Shown: positions 7,764 to 14,607 of the stretch, piece after piece
How positions within the stretch are numbered: position 1 is the stretch's first letter
How the letters are laid out: each line of letters begins with the position of its first letter
Assembly (NCBI GenBank): GCA_030531595.1
Contig: JAUNND010000019.1
Span: 1 to 36,595, forward strand
Length of the DNA stretch: 36,595 nucleotides
Direction of reading: 5' to 3'
Source of the DNA: Eubacteriales bacterium
GTDB taxonomy: Bacteria > Bacillota > Clostridia > Oscillospirales > Oscillospiraceae
The notes under the pieces: generated by a model
What the model was told of the DNA's origin: nothing
The model's database searches: none
Seen by the model: the letters and a program-made list of their open reading frames with translations, nothing else
Translations under genes and position numbers: made by a program

Positions 7764-8993
7764 TCAGTTTTCGCCGACGGTGGCGGAGAATTTGGGGGAT
7801 ACGGACTCGATGCGGATCATGTTGTTTTCAACAAGGATCTCCGCGGTCTTCAGTGCCTTCCAGCCCACGCTGGAACGCTGATCCAGAGGATCGGCGCTGC
7901 CTGCCGAGCCGCGCTGCTTGACGATGATCTCAAGCCCGCCGCCGCTGACCTCGGTCACGCCGTAGGCGTCCGCGCCGAGAATGAGGCTGCCGAATACGGC
8001 GAGACCCTCTGCGCCGCCCTCGCCGGGGTAGATTTCGGCATTGTCGGAGCAGGTGACGGCGGTGGCAACGGTAAGCTGGGTCGTAGTGTTGGCAGTGATC
8101 TTGGTCTTTGTGCCGTTGATGATAACGTAGCGGCCTTTGAGTTCGTCGGTCTTCACACCGGCGGTCGAGCCGTCAAAGGGGACGGTGGTTGCAGCGGAAA
8201 GACCCTGCGCGGAGTTTACCTTGAGAGTACGGGTATCGGACGCGAGATCCGCGCCGCAGTAAATCTTCGCCTCGGTGGACTGGACAAAGCGCACACCCGC
8301 GATCTCGCCGATCTCGCCCTCGTAGAGGTTTTCGGGTGCGGCGTATTTGTGCGCGTCGACCCATTCGCTGTCGCGCATCAGATCATAGGCGACATAGGGA
8401 TGGATGATACCGACATACTTGCCGTTGACAGTGGGTGCGTTCTGGGCGCGGAGCTTTGCGGCGGCACGCTGGATAAGCTCAACGGTGATGGGGCAGTCCT
8501 CGTCGAGGGATGCGCGGCTCGTGATCTCGGTGACGCTGCCGCCGCTGACCTTGTCGGCATAGATGACGTTCGTGCCGGACTGGAGGACGTTGCGGACAAC
8601 GGTGTCAAGGGTAGTGCCGGCCTGACGGCCGAGAAGCTTTGCGGTCTCAAGGATGGTGTTGTCCAGAGCGGTAAGCTCCAGAACGTCGGACTGGGTCACA
8701 TAGTCGCCGTACTGGGAGACGGTGCCGGTGACGGTGCTGACGGACAGCTTCTTGCCGTCGGGGGTCACGCCCTCGGTAAGGGGCGTGGTGGCCTTTGCAA
8801 GGGGCGCAAACTTGCGAAACTCGATGATCTTGCCGCCGTTTGCGGGGATGGGGCGCTTCTGACCGAACTGGTCGTGCACCAGATTGGCGCAGGCCTCGTC
8901 GATGAGGGTCATGTCATAAAAGGTCTTCATTTCGTTGGAAAGAAGTGCGGTAGTCTGTACCTCGTTTGCAAAATGCTGGATGTTGAATTTCAT
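7764..8993 (-). CDS. Major capsid protein, N4-gp56 family
   Basis: The 409-aa product matches the N4-gp56 capsid family by several blocks: EMKTFYDMTLIDEA, NLVHDQFGQKRPIPANGGK, ATTPLTEGVTPDG and QYGDYVTQSDVLELTALDN. It forms the icosahedral shell (HK97 fold by family knowledge). A Thr/Ala-rich stretch near residues 245-325 looks like an inserted surface domain. The N-terminus reads MKFNIQHFANEV, which closely resembles the ribosomal protein L27 motif cut by Prp proteases, and a Prp-like gene lies two genes upstream. GGAG eight bases before the ATG supports the start. Confidence 0.9.
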   Translation of the reverse strand: MKFNIQHFANEVQTTALLSNEMKTFYDMTLIDEACANLVHDQFGQKRPIPANGGKIIEFRKFAPLAKATTPLTEGVTPDGKKLSVSTVTGTVSQYGDYVTQSDVLELTALDNTILETAKLLGRQAGTTLDTVVRNVLQSGTNVIYADKVSGGSVTEITSRASLDEDCPITVELIQRAAAKLRAQNAPTVNGKYVGIIHPYVAYDLMRDSEWVDAHKYAAPENLYEGEIGEIAGVRFVQSTEAKIYCGADLASDTRTLKVNSAQGLSAATTVPFDGSTAGVKTDELKGRYVIINGTKTKITANTTTQLTVATAVTCSDNAEIYPGEGGAEGLAVFGSLILGADAYGVTEVSGGGLEIIVKQRGSAGSADPLDQRSSVGWKALKTAEILVENNMIRIESVSPKFSATVGEN

Positions 8994-9018
8994 ATACTAT
9001 TCTCCTTATTTATTATTA

Positions 9019-9128
9019 TTGGCTCCCTCCTTGAGGGAGCTGTCAGCGTTAGCTGACTGAGGGAGTTCCCTAACCTTGCTGCAAATTTCAGCACTCCCCC
9101 CTTAATCCCCTCTCTGAGAGGGGGGGCG
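9019..9128. repeat. Palindromic intergenic repeat inside the capsid operon
   Basis: The gap between scaffold and capsid genes holds a run of inverted repeats: CTCCCTC-CTT-GAGGGAG (9023-9039), a CAGC-GTTA-GCTG hairpin, GGGAGTTCCC, and CCCCTCTCTGAGAGGGG near its right end. This GAGGGAG...CAGC...CTGAGGGAG pattern is a familiar dispersed repeat of gut Clostridia. No reading frame of merit lies in it. Sitting inside an essential late operon, it could shape mRNA ends or act as a partial terminator between scaffold and capsid. Confidence 0.7.
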
Positions 9129-9137
9129 AGGCGGCGT

Positions 9138-9698
9138 TCAGAACGAGATTTTCTCGCCTTTCTGGACGCGGCGGATGATTTCCTGGCGGGCATTTTTGCT
9201 CATATTGGCAACATCGGCGCACATTCTGGTGCCGCCGGAGGCTCTCAGAGCGCCCTCCTTGGGACGGAGCGCACCGGCAAAAGCCTTTTTCAGCGTCTCC
9301 TTTTCAAATTCGTCCATCGCCTTTTCGAGGAATTCCTCGCGGTGAACGAACTCGTATGCGGTCTTCACGGGGATGCTGCTTCTCAGAAGCGCCTTGAATT
9401 CCTCGTTTTCAAGCTCCTTTGTCAGATCGAACTCGGGATAGAGAGCGTGTGCCTCGCCGGACTGGCAAAGCCAGTTGTCATAGCGCTTTGCAGCGGCGTT
9501 CTGCCAACGCTGTTTTCTGATCTCCTCTCCATCGGCGGAGAGCTTCTCCGTGATGGCGGCGGTCAGAGCGTCGGTATCATGCGCATCGATCCCCCATTTC
9601 TCCGCAAGCTTTTCCAGCAAGGAAAAGAGCTTTTCATATTTTCCCTTCTGCTCTTCGGCGGCAAGAGCCGTATTTTCGCCCGAATTGTTCTTGTTCAC
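9138..9698 (-). CDS. Predicted capsid scaffold protein
   Basis: The 186-aa product is charged, Glu/Lys/Ala-rich and almost wholly helical, with likely coiled-coil segments (KYEKLFSLLEKLAEKW and ENEEFKALLRSSIPVKTAYE). This composition and its position directly upstream of the capsid gene are typical of scaffolds. A GTG start at 9698 has AAGGAG ten bases upstream. The gene overlaps the end of the protease gene by 65 bases. I see no L27-like cleavage motif at its N-terminus. It should guide shell assembly and then leave the head. Confidence 0.75.
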   Translation of the reverse strand: MNKNNSGENTALAAEEQKGKYEKLFSLLEKLAEKWGIDAHDTDALTAAITEKLSADGEEIRKQRWQNAAAKRYDNWLCQSGEAHALYPEFDLTKELENEEFKALLRSSIPVKTAYEFVHREEFLEKAMDEFEKETLKKAFAGALRPKEGALRASGGTRMCADVANMSKNARQEIIRRVQKGEKISF

Positions 9699-10035
9699 GT
9701 TCTTTCTTCTCCTTTTTTATAATCGTCACATATTGCGGGAAATTTTCCGCAAGCATTTCAAAGCCGGTCAGCGCCATGTCTAAGGCTGTTCTCATATACT
9801 TTTGTCCCCCCTCGGCGCACCGTGCGGAAATGCTTACCTCTCCGTCTGCCTCTGACTTTTCAAGGTGTCCGATGTATCCCACGTCCTGTAATTTCCGTAA
9901 ATAGTAATAGGTGGTGAAAATCAGCGTGGATACACCGGCGCAGACAACGTCCTTTCCCTTTTCTCCATAGCCGCTGTGACCGACGGCCTCTATGGTTAAT
10001 CCCTCCCCGTCCCACCCGCAGCTTATGTGCGTCAA
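9634..10035 (-). CDS. Prp-like cysteine protease, probable prohead protease
   Basis: The 133-aa product carries the Prp (YsxB) signature GHSGYGEKGKDVVCAGVSTL, with the catalytic pair His20 and Cys32 twelve residues apart as in ribosomal-processing protease Prp. Host Prp trims the N-terminus of ribosomal protein L27 and, in some Staphylococcus phages, cuts capsid and scaffold proteins. This copy lies between portal and scaffold, the usual place of prohead proteases, and the capsid starts with a matching motif. It starts with TTG overlapping the portal stop (TTGA). The lysine/arginine-rich tail after about residue 105 is encoded over the scaffold start and is longer than host Prp. Confidence 0.85.
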   Translation of the reverse strand: MTHISCGWDGEGLTIEAVGHSGYGEKGKDVVCAGVSTLIFTTYYYLRKLQDVGYIGHLEKSEADGEVSISARCAEGGQKYMRTALDMALTGFEMLAENFPQYVTIIKKEKKEREQEQFGRKYGSCRRRAEGKI

Positions 10036-11801
10036 ACGGGTGCGGCGGCGTTGGCGATCCTTGCGCGGATGCGGCTCTCCGCGCTCGTTTTTACAGCTCC
10101 CAGCCTTTTTCCGCTTGTTTCAATCACGTTGCGTGACAACTTTTCCGCAAGTTCATTCTCGCCGCAGCGCAGAGCCAGCTCCGAGGCCAGAGAGCGCATA
10201 CCCTCCAGTTCCGCGTCGAGCCGTGCGTTCTCGGCGATCCTTGTGCGGACAAATTCCTTGCGGTCAAAGTCCATCATGTCGATGCAGTTCAGCGCCGCAT
10301 CCGCGCCTTTAGCGTCAAAAAATCCCGCGTTGTAGAACTGAAGCGCAAGCTCGTTCTGGCTGATCTTTGAGTAGGGCGAGGCCTTTTCCGCGCTGACGCA
10401 TACATCGAACACGGGAAGCCGCAGCTCTCCATCGCCGAGAGCGAGAAGGCTGTTTGAAAAGCTGACGAACTCGCTTTCGCCGCCGCTGCCGGTGATGCGG
10501 AAGTATCTGGGCAGACGGTAGAACTGGCGGATAAGCTCGATGACCATGAGCACGACCTTTTTGTAAGCTCTGTATGAGCCTCGGTTTGCGTCGCGGGAGA
10601 GCTTGCTGCCCGCCTCCTGCATGGCGGCGATGGCAGAGGCCGCTGTCGCGCCGCCCGTTGTGCCGCCGGAGGACACGTCGCGGTTGCCGGTCGTCTCCTT
10701 GAGCTCGTCGATCTTGTTGTTGATGACGGTGACGTAGATGCCGTCAAGACTGTTCGTCCGCACGGGCAGTATACTGTCCTGACCGAGAGCGCCGTCCACG
10801 TGCACGAAATCCTTCGTCACATCGCCGTATTCCGCCTCGTTGACGCTGCCGTCATTGCGGATAAAGTGACGGGGCTTGCAATTAAAGAGCATATTCTGCA
10901 TGATGGCCTGATCGCCCCGGTCAATATACTCCTGAGTGTTCTTGCCGATGTCCACATACCCGAAGCCGCAGGGCGTACCCTTGGAGCGAAAGAGCGCGTC
11001 GAACACAAACGGGTACATTCCGTGATCGTACCATCCGCTCTCGCGGTACTCCGGCTCGTTCTCGGTTGCGAACAGCGGCTGAGGCTGACCGGGGATAAAC
11101 TGGCAGTAGTGCAGCACGTCCCGCGTTCCCTGCCGCTTTTTGTAGTACCAGTCCACCACGGCGCTCTTGGCGCCCACATCCACACTGTCGTCATAGATGT
11201 AGTGCACCGCCTCACCGGCAGGTGCGCCGAGCTTGTCTTTAAGCCACGGGTACTCCTGTTCCAGCAGGTCGTTATCACGCAGCGTGACATAGAATAGCTG
11301 ACGGCTCTGCTGGATATCGGTTATGCCGTTTTCCCAGAACAGATCGACCGGCTCTATCTGTCTGATCTCCACCTCGCCCAGGCCGTTAAGCGCCTGCGCG
11401 TTCCAGAATATACCGTAAACGCCCGTGCCGGAAATGAGCTTGTCGTCCATGACGGCGGAGTACACGCTTTCAAAATCGCACTCGTCCATGATGACCGGCA
11501 CGACCGCCGAGAGCATTTCCGCCGCTTTGATATCTCCCTGCTCTCTGGGGAGGATGGAGGCTGTGGGCATGGAGTCCATCGCGTCGGCGTGCTTGTTGGC
11601 GATGGAGTTGAAAAGCCACGCGCTCGCCGGTTCGATCTGCTCCTTCTCCTTTTTCCGCAGACACTCCCACTGGCGCAGCTTGTACCACTGCTGATCGTCC
11701 ACGATGCGCTTTTCAAGGTTCGCCCTGCCCGCGCGGTATTTCAGCAGTGTCTGATATGCGTTTTGAATTTGTTCTTTCCCGATGATCGGTTCTTCGTCCA
11801 T
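10032..11801 (-). CDS. Portal protein
   Basis: The 589-aa product has the build of short-tailed-phage portals. The N-terminal region contains DQQWYKLRQWECLRKKEKE and NSIANKHADAMDSMP, a central region holds FDALFRSKGTPCGFGY and IGKNTQEYIDRGDQAIMQNM, and a long helical C-terminus is rich in Ala, Arg and Glu. The portal is the dodecameric vertex through which DNA is packed and released. I chose the ATG at 11801, which has AAAGGAAG at good spacing, over an upstream in-frame start. It follows the large terminase gene by 61 bases and overlaps the protease gene by four. Confidence 0.85.
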   Translation of the reverse strand: MDEEPIIGKEQIQNAYQTLLKYRAGRANLEKRIVDDQQWYKLRQWECLRKKEKEQIEPASAWLFNSIANKHADAMDSMPTASILPREQGDIKAAEMLSAVVPVIMDECDFESVYSAVMDDKLISGTGVYGIFWNAQALNGLGEVEIRQIEPVDLFWENGITDIQQSRQLFYVTLRDNDLLEQEYPWLKDKLGAPAGEAVHYIYDDSVDVGAKSAVVDWYYKKRQGTRDVLHYCQFIPGQPQPLFATENEPEYRESGWYDHGMYPFVFDALFRSKGTPCGFGYVDIGKNTQEYIDRGDQAIMQNMLFNCKPRHFIRNDGSVNEAEYGDVTKDFVHVDGALGQDSILPVRTNSLDGIYVTVINNKIDELKETTGNRDVSSGGTTGGATAASAIAAMQEAGSKLSRDANRGSYRAYKKVVLMVIELIRQFYRLPRYFRITGSGGESEFVSFSNSLLALGDGELRLPVFDVCVSAEKASPYSKISQNELALQFYNAGFFDAKGADAALNCIDMMDFDRKEFVRTRIAENARLDAELEGMRSLASELALRCGENELAEKLSRNVIETSGKRLGAVKTSAESRIRARIANAAAPV

Positions 11802-11862
11802 TTGTACTTCCTTTCGTTTTATATTTGTCCCCGCTGATTGCCCCTGCACTCCTCATTCCGCT

Positions 11863-13263
11863 TTATCCTATGATCTCCATCCGTCTTTTCGGCGCCGCTT
11901 TCAGACTGTCGCCGTCGATATCCAGCAGCAGCTTCATGCCGCCCTTTGTCTTCGCGGTGAGTCTCGGCTTGATTGGGCGGGACATGAGAAAATATCTTGT
12001 CTCGTCCGCGATATGGTCCTCACCGTCGCTGTCGAGGTCTTCTCCCATCTGGGCGTTGTATTGCAGCAGCGGCAGCGTGCGGATGAAGGCGCGGCAGTTT
12101 TTGAAAACATACATCTGCGGGAAGCCGTTTTCGTCAAAGGCAAGCCGGTAGTGAAGCTGCATCCAGCCGGGTATTCTCGCATGGTCGCCCTTCACAAAAT
12201 AAACCCCGTGCCGTGCGGCACATTGGGCGATGCTCTCGCCCGTCTCCCCGTCCCAGATCGCGGGGTCGGCAACGCCGCTTATGTGTTTTCCGCGAAGCCA
12301 GCGGTGTTCCCGTTCTGTTTTTGCGATCTCGGAGAAGACCTTGTCCGGCGTCCAGCGCACTCCCTCGTTGGGAGTTTCGGTACAGCCGTACATCTCCAAT
12401 ATGCGGTACACAACGCCGTCGTAGTCCACCGCCCACCAGCCGCACGAAAACGGTCTGTGATAGCCCCAGTCGAAGGAGCGGTATATCTTCCAGTCGGGCG
12501 GTATCTCAAACGGCTCTATGACGTGGGTGAACTGTCTGTCCTCGTAGTGCTCTGGGCGGTCGTGAAAGTCCTCGAAAAACTGTCCGCTCTGAATATCCCA
12601 CGCACCGTCGAGCCATGCCTCGCGCAGCTTCGGCGGCAGGGCTTCAAGCTGGCGTATGTAGTCCGGCTGAGATTTCATAAGCGCCTTGTTGTCTCGCACA
12701 CCGGCCTGGATAAAGCTGTATTCGTCCGCGTTTTCGCCCTCGTTGTACTGCCTGTCCACGAACAGCCGCTTGACCCATGCGTGACCGATGCCGCCGGGAT
12801 TGCAGGTGAGGTAGCATCGTTTCGGAAAGCCGTCGCCCGTCCCTCGGACGCAGGCGGCAAGTATGCGAAACTGTTCCTCGGTGAATTGGGTCGCCTCGTC
12901 TATATACATGAGGTCGTATTCCGTGCCCTGAAAATTCAGCAGGTCCTTGTCGCAGGCGCAGAAACGGAAGATAATGCGGCTCGTGTTGGGCAGCGTCAGC
13001 TCCTTTTTTGTGTCGTTGTAGGTATAGCAGCCCTTTGGCAGCAGCTTGAGAAACGGTTTTATGTGGTTTGCGTACAGCTCGGGATAGCTTCGGCGGATGA
13101 TCACTTGTGTTATCCCCGGGTATCTCGCCGCCATCAGCAGTGCGTTCGTTCTCACCGCCCAGCTCTTGCCGCCGCCCCTCGCGCCGCCGTAGGCGACATA
13201 TTTGTGCCTGTCACGGAAAAACATGAGCTGCTTTGCGTTCGGCGCGGGAATGGTCACGGTCAT
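11863..13263 (-). CDS. terL: Terminase large subunit
   Basis: The 466-aa product has all the hallmarks of the packaging motor. A Walker A motif GGARGGGKS is at residues 26-34, Walker B YDLMYIDEA ends in Glu123, and a coupling motif LTCNP is near 152-156. The nuclease domain starts with SFDWGYHRPF (Asp265) and has further acidic residues (GVADPAIWDGETGE). It pumps DNA through the portal using ATP and cuts concatemers. The ATG overlaps the small-subunit stop by four bases. The length is normal for the family and no motif is missing. Confidence 0.95.
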   Translation of the reverse strand: MTVTIPAPNAKQLMFFRDRHKYVAYGGARGGGKSWAVRTNALLMAARYPGITQVIIRRSYPELYANHIKPFLKLLPKGCYTYNDTKKELTLPNTSRIIFRFCACDKDLLNFQGTEYDLMYIDEATQFTEEQFRILAACVRGTGDGFPKRCYLTCNPGGIGHAWVKRLFVDRQYNEGENADEYSFIQAGVRDNKALMKSQPDYIRQLEALPPKLREAWLDGAWDIQSGQFFEDFHDRPEHYEDRQFTHVIEPFEIPPDWKIYRSFDWGYHRPFSCGWWAVDYDGVVYRILEMYGCTETPNEGVRWTPDKVFSEIAKTEREHRWLRGKHISGVADPAIWDGETGESIAQCAARHGVYFVKGDHARIPGWMQLHYRLAFDENGFPQMYVFKNCRAFIRTLPLLQYNAQMGEDLDSDGEDHIADETRYFLMSRPIKPRLTAKTKGGMKLLLDIDGDSLKAAPKRRMEIIG

Positions 13264-13535
13264 TCCACATCGCCCTCGATCTTTATCGTCATTCCCTCGT
13301 TTTTATCGTCCTCCTTTGCATTTTTCTCCCAGATAAGCTCTTTGAGGTCTTTGAGTGCGCCGGTGATCTGCTTCAAGTCCTTGGTGTCTACCTCGTCGGA
13401 CTTCATCGCTCTTTCCAGAAGCTCACTCACCTCGTCTACCAATGTGAAAAACTTTTCTTCCCTTTCCTTCTGCCTTTTCTTCGGACTTTTTCCCCTCGTT
13501 CTTACCGGCTTTCCGGCACTCTCCACACTCCACAC
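13260..13535 (-). CDS. Putative terminase small subunit (91 aa)
   Basis: The product is short, highly charged and helical, with a basic N-terminus (RGKSPKKRQKEREEKFF) and the text DTKDLKQITGALKDLKELIW, found in proteins encoded just before terL in Firmicutes prophages. Small terminases bind pac/cos DNA and regulate TerL. At 91 aa it is shorter than most and lacks an obvious helix-turn-helix, so another small packaging protein is possible. The start is a GTG inside a GTGTGGA tandem run, so the true start may lie a few codons further in. Confidence 0.55.
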   Translation of the reverse strand: MWSVESAGKPVRTRGKSPKKRQKEREEKFFTLVDEVSELLERAMKSDEVDTKDLKQITGALKDLKELIWEKNAKEDDKNEGMTIKIEGDVE

Positions 13536-13551
13536 TCCTCACCCCACACTT

Positions 13552-13620
13552 CTATTTCCCCGTCGGATATCCGTTTATCTCCGCGTCCCGTATCCACGGC
13601 GCGTCCCTCACTTCCTTCAA
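13552..13620 (-). CDS. 22-aa peptide, remnant of a small zinc-ribbon phage protein
   Basis: A TTG start six bases after GGAGG opens a 22-codon frame whose product includes RDAPWIRDAEINGYP. Many Firmicutes phages encode a small protein with a very similar beginning, followed by CPxC zinc-ribbon residues. Here the frame stops before any cysteine. It may be a truncated remnant or a functional micro-protein. It is the first gene behind the leftward promoter at 13761-13789. Confidence 0.45.
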   Translation of the reverse strand: MKEVRDAPWIRDAEINGYPTGK

Positions 13621-13667
13621 GCCATCCCTCCTTTCATTGATCCCCGTTTTCTTCACGCAGCGCATGA

Positions 13668-13682
13668 GTCACGCGATGTGAC
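13668..13682. promoter_or_regulatory. Candidate operator O1, GTCAC-N5-GTGAC
   Basis: This is a perfect inverted repeat with five-base arms and a five-base spacer (GTCACgcgatGTGAC). The same arms and spacing recur 72 bases to the right. Both lie between the divergent repressor and packaging genes. The site is downstream of the leftward promoter and could act as an auxiliary operator. Confidence 0.55.
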
Positions 13683-13739
13683 ATATCTATTGAAACAAAT
13701 GCGGCCTCTGCCGCATCTGTCCGATTGTCGGTAATCTGC

Positions 13740-13754
13740 GTCACGCTCCGTGAC
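13740..13754. promoter_or_regulatory. Candidate operator O2, GTCAC-N5-GTGAC
   Basis: This site, GTCACgctccGTGAC, lies within a longer perfect palindrome CGTCACG-CTC-CGTGACG (13739-13755). It begins a few bases past the -10 box of the leftward promoter, covering the predicted start of transcription. A bound repressor would block that promoter. The XRE protein encoded at 13929 is the likeliest ligand. Confidence 0.6.
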
Positions 13755-13760
13755 GTCTAT

Positions 13761-13789
13761 AAGATAACACGGTCTTTTTGCTTTGTCAA
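13761..13789 (-). promoter_or_regulatory. Leftward promoter of the packaging/late operon
   Basis: On the minus strand a perfect TTGACA (13789-13784) is followed after exactly 17 bases by TATCTT (13766-13761). Transcription would start near 13755, inside operator O2, and run into the 22-aa peptide, terminase and head genes. This is the best sigma-A promoter in the prophage part of the window. Confidence 0.7.
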
Positions 13790-13830
13790 TACCCTTTTTG
13801 AAATTTTTTTCGAAAAATTTTTATCTGCCG

Positions 13831-13870
13831 TATAAGTAATCATATAAGTAAATTTCAGCACGGATATAAT
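13831..13870 (+). promoter_or_regulatory. Repressor promoter with direct-repeat candidate operator
   Basis: Two direct copies of TATAAGTAA (13831-13839 and 13843-13851) lie just before a perfect TATAAT (13865-13870). No good -35 box is present, so the promoter may need activation. The repeats are 12 bases apart, about one helical turn, which fits a regulator bound on one face. The leader to the repressor ATG would be about 50 bases. A second candidate pair (TTTACG at 13880 and TATATT at 13903) lies too near the start codon. Confidence 0.4.
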
Positions 13871-13928
13871 AATTTCCTCTTTACGGAGGTCACAATATGT
13901 GTTATATTATCAATGAGGTGAAGCGTCT

Positions 13929-14273
13929 ATGTCATATTTCAGTGATAAGCTTGTCGCCCTTCGGAAGGAGCGCGGCATGAGCCAGCAGGTATTGGCGGAT
14001 AAGACGGGACTGTCCCGCAGCGCCATCGGTATGTATGAGACCGGCAAACGTGAGCCGGATATAGCTACCCTTGAGCTTTTTGCAAAGCTTTTCAACGTGG
14101 ATATGAATACTCTGACGACGGGCGTTTCCGTCGGCGACAGTGAACTCAACGAGCTGCTGGAGACTCTGCGCAGCCGTGAGGATATGCGTATGCTCTTCAA
14201 GCTTGCCAAGGACGCCACGCCCGAGGATGTGCGCAGCGCCGTAAAGATCATTGAGGCTCTGCGGAATGATTGA
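13929..14273 (+). CDS. XRE-family phage repressor
   Basis: The 114-aa product begins with a complete XRE helix-turn-helix domain (residues 8-62: LRKERGMSQQVLADKTGLS, SAIGMYETGKREPDIATL). A short helical C-terminal part follows that lacks a LexA-type protease domain. That build matches ImmR-like repressors that are inactivated by a partner metallopeptidase rather than by RecA-driven self-cleavage. GAGGTG lies eight bases before the ATG. The next gene overlaps it by eight bases. It is divergent from the late operon and probably holds it silent through the operators between them. Confidence 0.85.
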   Translation: MSYFSDKLVALRKERGMSQQVLADKTGLSRSAIGMYETGKREPDIATLELFAKLFNVDMNTLTTGVSVGDSELNELLETLRSREDMRMLFKLAKDATPEDVRSAVKIIEALRND

Positions 14274-14595
14274 TTATTTTGTGCGCCTTGTGGAGCTGCC
14301 GAGACGTGTCGAGGGCGTGACGGTGCCCAATAACGACGGCAGCTTCAGTGTGTACATCAATTCTCTTCTCTCCGAGGAGCAGCGGCAGAGGGTGCTGACC
14401 CATGAGCTGGAGCATATCGAAAAGGAGCATTTTTATATAGACATTCCCGTCGAGCGCATGGAGCGCCAGGCCGAGGGGGAGCATATAAACCTCGCCCTGC
14501 ACCCGCCCGAGGGAAAGATCGCCTGCTTTAAATCCGAGGAAGCTCTTGCCCTGTATATAAAAAATCTCGCCGCCCAAACGGGAGCGAGAATTTGA
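14266..14595 (+). CDS. ImmA/IrrE-family metallopeptidase
   Basis: The 109-aa product contains the zinc-binding motif HELEHIEKEH (HExxH), which identifies the ImmA/IrrE family (DUF955). In ICEBs1 and related prophages ImmA cleaves the ImmR repressor after DNA damage or a signal, releasing the lysogenic block. The eight-base overlap with the repressor gene supports such a pair. I chose the ATG at 14266 because the longer frame uses a TTG inside the repressor gene without a ribosome site. The protein is a little shorter than typical members, so accessory N-terminal parts may be missing. Confidence 0.85.
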   Translation: MIDYFVRLVELPRRVEGVTVPNNDGSFSVYINSLLSEEQRQRVLTHELEHIEKEHFYIDIPVERMERQAEGEHINLALHPPEGKIACFKSEEALALYIKNLAAQTGARI

Positions 14596-14607
14596 ACAGG
14601 GAAAATA

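Noticed and set aside
7317..9056. Plus-strand frame of 579 codons opposite the capsid gene
   Set aside because: It has no ribosome site, reads antisense to the well-supported N4-gp56 capsid gene and two others, and its Gly/Ala/Val-rich translation is a by-product of GC-rich codon use.
8990..9193. 67-codon frame running from the scaffold end through the palindromic repeat
   Set aside because: Most of it is translated repeat DNA, and it has neither a ribosome site nor a plausible product.
11782..13734. Plus-strand frame of 650 codons opposite terL
   Set aside because: It is antisense to terL and the small terminase with all their motifs intact, has no start site and no recognisable domain.
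13880..13908. TTTACG/TATATT as the repressor promoter
   Set aside because: Transcription would begin inside the ribosome site, leaving the start codon poorly served. The TATAAT at 13865 is preferred.
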